Source of the DNA: Pseudomonadota bacterium
GTDB lineage: Bacteria; Pseudomonadota; Gammaproteobacteria; Acidiferrobacterales; Acidiferrobacteraceae
Length of the DNA: 6,318 nucleotides
Direction of reading: 5' to 3'
NCBI GenBank assembly: GCA_021795255.1
Contig: JAJYPQ010000249.1
Coordinates: forward strand, 1-6,318
Every line of letters starts with the position of its first letter. The stretch's first letter is position 1. Below are positions 1 through 5,185 of the stretch, one piece after another. The notes under the pieces are model-generated. The model was given only the letters and a program-made list of their open reading frames with translations. It did no database searches and was not told the DNA's origin. The position numbers were made by a program, and so were the translations under genes.

Positions 1-29
1 ATCTTTTGGGTCTTGGGAACCGGGACCGA

Positions 30-54
30 GGAGCGACGGCGCAGCCGCCGCTCC
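30..54. repeat. GC-rich hairpin, 11-bp stem with 3-nt loop
   Basis: Positions 30-40 pair with 44-54 around the three-base loop at 41-43. Read as plus-strand RNA the stem has one A·C mismatch. Read as minus-strand RNA that pair becomes a G·U wobble, so the stem is unbroken, which hints that it matters in leftward transcripts. No T-run follows on either side, so it is not a standard intrinsic terminator. It could be part of the leader or early coding region of a leftward gene beyond the window edge, or chance in GC-rich DNA. Confidence 0.4.
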
Positions 55-83
55 CCCGCAAACCTCCTCGCATCGGGGAACTT

Positions 84-112
84 TTGCCTCGCCATCAGGT
101 CCTCTTTATGCT
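84..112 (+). promoter_or_regulatory. candidate sigma70 promoter for the PBP1A gene
   Basis: A TTGCCT box at 84-89 and a TATGCT box at 107-112 are separated by exactly 17 bp. Each matches the sigma70 consensus at four of six bases. Transcription from here would begin near 119 and leave a leader of about 160 nt that contains the inverted repeat at 156-182. Matches of this quality occur by chance, so this is only a candidate. Confidence 0.28.
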
Positions 113-155
113 GAACCTTATGACACCATACGCGACCTCACGACAGCGTCCTTCA

Positions 156-182
156 GCAGTGCCACATGATGGCTGGCACTGC
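156..182. repeat. perfect 9-bp inverted repeat, operator-like or leader hairpin
   Basis: GCAGTGCCA (156-164) and TGGCACTGC (174-182) are exact reverse complements separated by 9 bp. No T-run follows on either strand, so it is not an intrinsic terminator. It lies about 100 bp upstream of the PBP1A start, between the rightward candidate promoter (84-112) and the leftward one (194-222). That position would suit a dimeric repressor or activator site acting on one or both directions, or a hairpin in the PBP1A leader. The symmetry is plainly visible; the function is inferred. Confidence 0.5.
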
Positions 183-193
183 GCTTTCGGACA

Positions 194-222
194 ATTACCC
201 GGAATAGCTGAGGGACAATCAA
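194..222 (-). promoter_or_regulatory. candidate leftward sigma70 promoter
   Basis: On the minus strand, TTGATT (222-217) and GGTAAT (199-194) are 17 bp apart, each matching the consensus at four of six bases. If active, it would drive a leftward gene starting beyond the left edge. In many gammaproteobacteria the PBP1A gene is divergent from pilMNOPQ, so pilM would be a plausible target, but no pilM sequence is visible here. A 9-bp direct repeat, GGACAATYA, overlaps the promoter at 189-197 and 213-221. Confidence 0.22.
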
Positions 223-282
223 GCCTCGGTCTGCCCCCGCCCTCCCGCCGCTTCCGGCGCGCGCTGCGGACACTGTAGTTCC

Positions 283-2772
283 ATGCCCATGCCCACCCCC
301 AATCTGCGGATGCCGGCATTCCTACGTAACTGGCGGTCTTGGTGGAAACCAGCCGTCATCGTGCTGACTCTCAACGCGGCGGTCGCGGTCGGGGCTTGGA
401 CCTGGTGGATATGGGATCAACTCCCGTCTGTCAAAACGCTCGAAAAATGGCAGCCAGAGGAGCCTCTCCGGATCTATGCCGCGAACGGCCAACTCCTACA
501 GGTCATAGGCCCACAGATTCGCTTCGCGCTCCCCTTCAAAAAGATCCCGAAGCGAGTGCAGGACGCCTTCATCGCTGCCGAGAATGCCCAGTTTTTTAGC
601 CACAACCCCCTCTATTACCCCGTGAGCTATCCCGGCATCATTCGGGCTGCGGCCGTAGATATCTTGCACATGGCACCCGTTCAGGGAGCGAGCACTATTA
701 CCGAACAGGTGGCGCGCAACTTCTATCTGTCGCCCCAAAAAACGATTACCCGCAAGGTCGCGGAGATCCTCCTTGCTTATAAGCTGGCCGCGCGCCTGTC
801 GCACGACGCCATTCTCGACCTCTACCTGAATAAGATTTATCTCGGCCAAGGGGCCTACGGAGTCGAGGCCGCCGCCCGTACCTACTATGGCAAGAACCTG
901 AATCAATTGACTTTGGCCGATGCCGCAACATTGGCGGGACTTCCGGCGGCGCCGTCGGCCTTCAACCCCATTAAGGATCCGACTCTCGCGCGCAAACGTC
1001 GCGACTATGTCTTGCATCGCATGTTTGTCGATCACTTCATCACCCACCATGCCTTAATCATGGCGGAAGCCAAGCCCATACGTACCGATTACCACGAGCC
1101 GGCGAGCAACGTAGCCCCCTATGCGACCGATTGGATCCGGCAATGGCTTGAGAAGCGGTTTGGTTCCGACTTTACTTATCGACGCGGCTTACGCGTTTAC
1201 ACAACGATTTCTGCGAACGATCAACGGGCCGCCGACCGCAGCCTGGCCCTAGGCCTCGAAAACTACGCCATGGGGCTCGATAGTCTCGACCCGAAGAGCT
1301 GGGGCGGACCGCTCGCCCAGCTCCATGGACACGCCCTGCGGGAAGCCGCTAAAGGCCAACGCCCGGCCATCCTGCCGACCCGGGATCCGGCCAACCTTCG
1401 CTGGGGTATCGTTTTACAAAGCGATCCGGGGCATGCGCGCGTAAAACTCGAAGGGCGGCGTACGGTCATTTTAGATTGGCGAGACGTGGCCTGGGCCCAT
1501 AATATGGTCCATCAGCCGCCGGCCACGGCGGTCGACCAAATCCTAAAGCCCGGAGATCTCATTTGGCTGCGGCGCTTTGTCGCAAGCGCCAGTGCGGGTT
1601 CCGGTAATCGCAACTGGGGCGGCACGCGCGTCTGGAAGCGAGTTCCCAGCCCCGGCTGGCAACTCACTGAAATCCCGCGGGTGCAAGGGGCGCTCGTCTC
1701 TCTCGACAACCACACCGGCGCTATCCTTGCTTTATCCGGCGGCTTTAGTTACGAGCTCAGTCACTTCGATCGTGCCCTCTATGCCTACCGGCAACCGGGG
1801 TCGGGCTTCAAGCCCTTCGTCTACGCCGCGGCCATGGACGGCAACGCCTTGAAGGCCGCCGGCAATCGCCACTACCTGACGCCCATCTCACTGATAAAAG
1901 ACACGCCGCTCACCATCCCGTTGCCAGACGGACACTCCTATCGTCCGACGAATTACAGCCACACGTTTTCCCGCACCCCGGTCCCGGTCTGGGAGGATCT
2001 CGCCGACTCCCACAACGTGCCGAGCGTGCGCCTATTGATGCACATTGGCATCCCCTATGCCGCCGCCTACGTGCACCGCTTCGGTTTCCCGACTCAGCAA
2101 ATACCGAAAGTCCCCTCCATGGTCTTGGGATCCGGGGACTACACACCGATGCAAATCGTCCGCGGCTACGCGACCTTCGGAAACGCCGGATTCCTCCCCA
2201 CACCCTACCTGATCTCGCGTATTCAAACAGCGAGCGGGCAGCATATCTCTCTGCGGAACTGTCCCCTCGGCCAGGCACCGACGCCCAGCACCGCGCCGGC
2301 CATTCCTCCGGGAGTCGCCTTTTTGTTAACGCGCATGATGGAGCATGTGATTCGCCAAGGCACAGGGGTTGCGGCTCAGGTGCTCCACCGGCGCGATCTC
2401 GCGGGCAAGACCGGCACCACGAACGATGAAAATAACGCATGGTTCACAGGCTATAATCCGAAGGTCGTGACGACCGTGTGGGTAGGCTACGACAATAACC
2501 AGGGTATGGGCCACTGGGCAGCTGGCGCTCGCGAGGCCCTCCCTATCTGGATCCATTTCATGAAAACCGCACTGCGCGGCGAAGCCAACTTGCGCTTCGC
2601 GCAACCCCCCACCGTTGTGCGCGCGCGCTATAACCCCAAGAGCGGCACCCTCACCGACTCCCGAAGGGCCGGACGCGAGGGCTATTTCTTATCAGGCTAC
2701 CTTCCCCCCAAAGGCTCTACGGGCTTAGGGATCATAAAACACTTCCTGCGCAAACTTCGGAACTTCCTATAA
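283..2772 (+). CDS. mrcA: Penicillin-binding protein 1A, bifunctional peptidoglycan glycosyltransferase/transpeptidase
   Basis: This is a class A PBP of 829 residues (E. coli PBP1A has 850). It polymerises lipid II into glycan strands and crosslinks the stem peptides at the outer face of the inner membrane. Residues 24-44 form a single N-terminal membrane anchor. The GT51 glycosyltransferase domain (about 65-245) carries the catalytic Glu100 in AAENAQFFSH, the GASTITEQVARN motif (135-146) and the second key Glu161 in RKVAEILLA. An OB-like linker follows at about 370-435. The transpeptidase domain (about 460-775) has the complete triad: Ser507-x-x-Lys510 (PGSGFKP), Ser576-His-Asn578 and Lys709-Thr-Gly711 (KTGTTND). 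LPIWIHFM near the C-terminus is typical of PBP1A. GT motif 1 is unusual: the family's Glu-Asp reads Glu-Asn, and extra residues follow the His. The ATG at 283 is the first in a frame open only from 208. It has no clear Shine-Dalgarno site, and ATGs at 289 and 310 are alternatives. The older symbol ponA also applies. Confidence 0.95.
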   Translation: MPMPTPNLRMPAFLRNWRSWWKPAVIVLTLNAAVAVGAWTWWIWDQLPSVKTLEKWQPEEPLRIYAANGQLLQVIGPQIRFALPFKKIPKRVQDAFIAAENAQFFSHNPLYYPVSYPGIIRAAAVDILHMAPVQGASTITEQVARNFYLSPQKTITRKVAEILLAYKLAARLSHDAILDLYLNKIYLGQGAYGVEAAARTYYGKNLNQLTLADAATLAGLPAAPSAFNPIKDPTLARKRRDYVLHRMFVDHFITHHALIMAEAKPIRTDYHEPASNVAPYATDWIRQWLEKRFGSDFTYRRGLRVYTTISANDQRAADRSLALGLENYAMGLDSLDPKSWGGPLAQLHGHALREAAKGQRPAILPTRDPANLRWGIVLQSDPGHARVKLEGRRTVILDWRDVAWAHNMVHQPPATAVDQILKPGDLIWLRRFVASASAGSGNRNWGGTRVWKRVPSPGWQLTEIPRVQGALVSLDNHTGAILALSGGFSYELSHFDRALYAYRQPGSGFKPFVYAAAMDGNALKAAGNRHYLTPISLIKDTPLTIPLPDGHSYRPTNYSHTFSRTPVPVWEDLADSHNVPSVRLLMHIGIPYAAAYVHRFGFPTQQIPKVPSMVLGSGDYTPMQIVRGYATFGNAGFLPTPYLISRIQTASGQHISLRNCPLGQAPTPSTAPAIPPGVAFLLTRMMEHVIRQGTGVAAQVLHRRDLAGKTGTTNDENNAWFTGYNPKVVTTVWVGYDNNQGMGHWAAGAREALPIWIHFMKTALRGEANLRFAQPPTVVRARYNPKSGTLTDSRRAGREGYFLSGYLPPKGSTGLGIIKHFLRKLRNFL

Positions 2773-2836
2773 GTTATTTCGCCCGGGTACAGACTGTCGG
2801 ACGCTCACAGGAACGTCTGGCGGGGACGCGTTGGCT
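2773..2836. other. convergent intergenic spacer
   Basis: This 64-bp gap separates the 3' ends of the rightward PBP1A gene and the leftward membrane-protein gene. The best fold is a weak 6-bp stem (2798-2803 with 2814-2819, including one G·U pair) around a 10-nt loop, with no T-run on either side. I see no convincing intrinsic terminator, so termination is either factor-dependent or reads into antisense of the facing gene. Confidence 0.5.
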
Positions 2837-3844
2837 CTAGGCGCGGTACACAGAAAGGGCGATGCCGGCTGCCCCCTTCGGAGACCCGCTATAAGACCCC
2901 TCATCCAGAAGGCCAAGCGCGGCCAAGCCTGCCAAAGCCAAGGCCGTAGAACGGGGTGGCACCGGGATCGACGCTATAGCCCACCCAGACCTTCGTCCCT
3001 TGAACCCGCTTGCGGTCGCCCGCGCCACACCATAAGCGCGCAAGCCAGTTGCTACCATCCCCGCCCCCACAGTCACCCATAGCCAGGTGCGGGTGGTCTT
3101 ATGGACCCGTGCGCGCGGGTCCCAGGAGGCGCGTGCCACAAGAGCGGCTGCGACTGGAGGCAACATCAAAGGAATATACACAAAGGGGTTCTGAAACACG
3201 CCCCGAAGAGGCCGGAGCCCAGCCTCTTCGTTCGCCCCGATAAGTGCAGCCGCAGTCGCCAAACCCACGACCCGGCCGGCATGCACCCCAAGGAATGTCG
3301 GAGCCCGATGGGCTGCGGTATGGCGCACGCGTTCTGCAAATAGGCCCAGAAGCCCCGAAAGCCAGAGCGCCGCAGGCGCTCCTCCCCCGGGAGTTGCAGA
3401 CCATAGTGCCCGCCATAAACGGCCCCCAGGTCTTCTTGGCGCCTGACGCACGCGAAAACCCGCCTCAGAAACCCCGGCGAACGCCGCCACTAAAAGCACA
3501 AGCCCGCGCGTGGCGCTGGCTGTCCGACTTCGATCGGTCGCGCCCTGCAGGTTCACAAAAAGCGACAGTGTCGAAGCCCACAATGGCATCAAAAGGGCTT
3601 TGTGACGCACATCGCTGCAATAATATTTGTGGGCGTTTTCAAGCCACGCCTCGGCAGCTAGGAGTCCCGCGCTCCGATTAAGCTGTCTGGCCGCCTCTAT
3701 TGTCAGATACTTGCGCGCGAAGACCTCGGATTCGGAGTAGGGCGCCCAAAGTGATCTGTGGGGTGCGCGGGACGTCCCGGATGGGGGTTCGTCCCGAGCA
3801 CCCATCCGCCTTACTGTCTCTCTCAACCGTATTACGCTGCGCAT
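2837..3844 (-). CDS. uncharacterised multi-pass membrane protein with two repeated modules
   Basis: A 335-residue protein of unknown function. Residues 1-65 are polar, Arg-rich and probably cytoplasmic. Hydrophobic segments follow at about 84-100, 113-128, 153-170, 183-203, 220-238, 254-272 and 299-313. Two halves look related: residues 69-134 (ENAHKYY...KALLMPLWAS...GFRVRQA) and 207-272 (EAGLRPLRGVFQNPFVYIPLMLPP...GLRAYGVAR) align without gaps at an offset of 138 residues, sharing a Glu, a Pro-Leu in the membrane segment and a Gly-x-Arg near the end. The RGVFQNP and PVPP...GLAALGLL stretches recall conserved hypothetical membrane proteins of proteobacteria, but I cannot name a family. The ATG at 3844 is the first usable start (in-frame stop at 3956-3958) and has GAGGGAG four bases upstream. 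Met14 (codon at 3805-3803) is an alternative. The gene lies downstream of cyoD on the same strand, but the gap of about 350 bp argues for separate transcription. Antisense open frames here lack protein-like features. Confidence 0.8.
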   Translation of the reverse strand: MRSVIRLRETVRRMGARDEPPSGTSRAPHRSLWAPYSESEVFARKYLTIEAARQLNRSAGLLAAEAWLENAHKYYCSDVRHKALLMPLWASTLSLFVNLQGATDRSRTASATRGLVLLVAAFAGVSEAGFRVRQAPRRPGGRLWRALWSATPGGGAPAALWLSGLLGLFAERVRHTAAHRAPTFLGVHAGRVVGLATAAALIGANEEAGLRPLRGVFQNPFVYIPLMLPPVAAALVARASWDPRARVHKTTRTWLWVTVGAGMVATGLRAYGVARATASGFKGRRSGWAIASIPVPPRSTALALAGLAALGLLDEGSYSGSPKGAAGIALSVYRA

Positions 3845-4191
3845 AAGACTCCCTCGGTATCCCGTATCTCCCGCCGTTCTTCGGCGATCCCCACTTCCCC
3901 AGGGGAGGTATGGCGTGACAAGGCCTTCGGACCCAGCGTCACTTCCGTGTGCCTTTTAGCCCACGGTATAGGACCGCGGCCCCCTTGAGAAATCGCCATT
4001 TGGTCTGATACCAGCCCCTCTTCAGGCCATCGCCCTTAGCATGTCCCCTACTCGAGTTCCGAGCAGTCCATGGCCTTTTAACCCCAGCGGTTCCGCCTAC
4101 ACTTGATGCGACCCCTCTAGAGTCCGCTGATCGTCTTTAAGCACGGCCAGACCGGCGCTCGCCCGCTTCCCCGCGCCAAGGCCTTGTTTTT
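3845..4191. other. non-coding stretch with several short hairpins
   Basis: I found no convincing gene in these 347 bases. A minus-strand frame (4097-4360) overlaps the cyoD end, but its non-overlapping part resembles no known protein. Four short stems, each with a 5-nt loop, lie at 3872-3886 (5 bp), 3961-3979 (7 bp), 4001-4013 (4 bp) and 4051-4063 (4 bp). A looser stem at 4154-4158/4173-4177 follows cyoD without a T-run. The heptamers CGGTATC and CCGTATC are in tandem at 3855-3868, just ahead of the membrane-protein start. The stretch probably combines the cyo 3' end with the promoter and leader of the downstream gene. I could not identify a riboswitch, tRNA or clear terminator. Confidence 0.5.
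3961..3979 (-). repeat. 7-bp hairpin with 5-nt loop, better paired on the minus strand
   Basis: Positions 3961-3967 pair with 3973-3979 around the loop at 3968-3972. In minus-strand RNA all seven pairs form, one as G·U. In plus-strand RNA the same position is an A·C mismatch. This strand bias fits a structure in a leftward transcript, either the cyo 3' region or the leader of the membrane-protein gene. No U-tract follows. Confidence 0.35.
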
Positions 4192-4563
4192 CTAGGGCAT
4201 CAAAGCGGCCGGGTGCATCAAGGAGGGAATCATAGTGCGCGAATACAGGGTCTGGAACATCCAGGCGGTCAGGCCGACCGTCAAAATAAAAAGTGGCACA
4301 AAGAGCCAGAACGAGGTCGTAATCCAGCGTTGCGTCCGAGAAAAATCGAGCCGCAACCAAAAATAGCCTTGGACTACGGCGGCCCCCGCAGCGCAGGCCG
4401 TCACAGTCATAAGCAGCTGTTCTTTGTTACCCCAATGGCCATTCACGAGCCAGAGGGCCGCGCCCATCAAAATCAAAGACACGAAATAGGCGCCTACGTA
4501 CTGGCGGGCGCTGGCTAGCTGCACCTGGGGATGATCGATAGGGTCGTCGTGCCTAGTGGACAT
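4192..4563 (-). CDS. cyoD: Cytochrome bo3 ubiquinol oxidase subunit IV (CyoD-like)
   Basis: A small membrane subunit of 123 residues (E. coli CyoD has 109) that assists assembly or stability of bo3 quinol oxidase in the inner membrane. Three transmembrane segments lie at about 22-40, 50-70 and 82-103, after a His/Asp-rich cytoplasmic N-terminus (STRHDDPIDHPQ). The AAVVQ stretch (61-65) aligns with AMAVVQ of E. coli CyoD. Two His that follow there in E. coli (VLVH and FLHM) align with Trp69 and Ser75 here, so the subunit is divergent. The ATG at 4563 was chosen over the longer start at 4599 because AGGAG lies six bases upstream and the shorter protein starts where the family does. It overlaps the cyoC end by 11 bp, implying coupled translation. 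Identification rests on three-helix topology, position after cyoC and partial similarity. Confidence 0.82.
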   Translation of the reverse strand: MSTRHDDPIDHPQVQLASARQYVGAYFVSLILMGAALWLVNGHWGNKEQLLMTVTACAAGAAVVQGYFWLRLDFSRTQRWITTSFWLFVPLFILTVGLTAWMFQTLYSRTMIPSLMHPAALMP

Positions 4564-5185
4564 GGAGAGCTCCTGTGAGATAAACGAAACTGAACACAAA
4601 TATCCAGATAAAACCCTGAAAAAACCAAAACATCTTCAGATTCAAAAGACGATAGACGACCTGGGCGGTGAGCCCTTGACGCAACACTTGCACCCACATG
4701 ACCGCCAGCCACAAAAGGCCGAATACGATGTGAACCCCGTGATACAGAACCAGCGTAAAAAACGCCGACAAAAAGCCGCTGCGCTCAGGAGTAACGCCGG
4801 CCAGCACGAGATCTGCGAATTCATGACCCTCAACGATAAGAAACCCAAGCCCGAGGGCGAATGCGACCGCGATCCAGGTGGCCACGCGCCGTCTATCACC
4901 GGCCTTGAGCGCCGCCATCGCCAAGCCATAGGCCAACATCCCCGAAAACAGCAAAACCGTCACCCCAAAAGCGGCCAAGGGGTGAACGACAACGCCCGCG
5001 GTCGGGCCGCCGGCGGCGTTCATACGATGGTCAAGAACGAGATAGGTCGCAAAAAGCGCAGCGACTATCATGGCGTCGCTCAGAAGGTATAGCCAGAACC
5101 CCAACACCCGGTTCTCTATCATATCGTGCTCGGTGTGGTTCTGGTCCCACAGAATAACCCCGGCTGGATCGGCGGCCTGACTCAT
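4553..5185 (-). CDS. cyoC: Cytochrome bo3 ubiquinol oxidase subunit III (CyoC-like)
   Basis: A 210-residue haem-copper oxidase subunit III (E. coli CyoC has 204), which packs against subunit I in the inner membrane and has no redox centre. Five hydrophobic helices lie at about 28-51, 70-92, 101-118, 138-163 and 185-205. Clear family signatures are LGFWLYLLSD (28-37), the Glu-rich GHEF after helix III (Glu119, Glu122), PERSGFLSAFF (133-143) and HGVH (149-152). The last-helix signature WHFxDxxW is altered: Trp187 and Trp194 remain, but His is Phe188 and Asp is Gly191. The ATG at 5185 has GAGGAG seven bases upstream and overlaps the cyoB stop as ATGA, so translation is coupled. The altered signature matches the active-site changes in the neighbouring CyoB and points to a non-standard oxidase. 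Confidence 0.93.
   Translation of the reverse strand: MSQAADPAGVILWDQNHTEHDMIENRVLGFWLYLLSDAMIVAALFATYLVLDHRMNAAGGPTAGVVVHPLAAFGVTVLLFSGMLAYGLAMAALKAGDRRRVATWIAVAFALGLGFLIVEGHEFADLVLAGVTPERSGFLSAFFTLVLYHGVHIVFGLLWLAVMWVQVLRQGLTAQVVYRLLNLKMFWFFQGFIWIFVFSFVYLTGALHVH
4570..4574 (-). promoter_or_regulatory. Shine-Dalgarno site that decides the cyoD start
   Basis: AGGAG on the minus strand lies six bases before the ATG at 4563, inside the end of cyoC. Spacing and sequence strongly favour this start over the in-frame ATG at 4599. Confidence 0.75.

Noticed and set aside
1..95. Minus-strand frames from ATGs at 95 and 73 open to the left edge, possibly the start of a divergent gene such as pilM
   Set aside because: The visible 24-31 codons are Arg/Pro-rich and do not resemble the PilM N-terminus or anything else I recognise. 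An AGGAGG-like stretch nearby is not suitably spaced before either ATG.
6..278. 90-residue plus-strand open frame upstream of the PBP1A gene
   Set aside because: It starts with TTG, is Pro/Arg-rich without recognisable motifs, has no Shine-Dalgarno site, and runs through the inverted repeat and hairpin. It looks like a chance frame in GC-rich DNA.
496..1050. 184-residue minus-strand open frame inside the PBP1A gene
   Set aside because: It is antisense to the strongly conserved glycosyltransferase domain and shows no domain of its own.
3244..3681. 145-residue plus-strand open frame opposite the membrane-protein gene
   Set aside because: Its composition is Pro/Ala/Arg-rich with no membrane or motif pattern, whereas the minus-strand reading gives ordered hydrophobic helices and an internal repeat.
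4010..4040. Possible fluoride riboswitch, from GGCGATGG on the minus strand
   Set aside because: The bases after GGCGATGG do not provide the complementary segment or the pseudoknot pairing expected for the crcB motif.
4154..4177. Possible rho-independent terminator after cyoD
   Set aside because: The stem is only 5 bp with a 14-nt loop and no T-run follows on the minus strand.
4177..4191. CAAGGCCTTG followed by TTTTT on the plus strand as a terminator
   Set aside because: The 10-bp palindrome has no loop and cannot form a stable hairpin, and no plus-strand gene ends nearby.
4097..4360. 87-residue minus-strand open frame overlapping the cyoD end
   Set aside because: Most of it is a frame shadow of cyoD, and the remainder past the cyoD stop is unremarkable and lacks its own ribosome binding site.
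4556..5092. 178-residue plus-strand open frame opposite cyoC
   Set aside because: It is Lys/Arg/Gln/His-rich, the expected antisense of a hydrophobic protein, while the minus strand encodes a clear subunit III.
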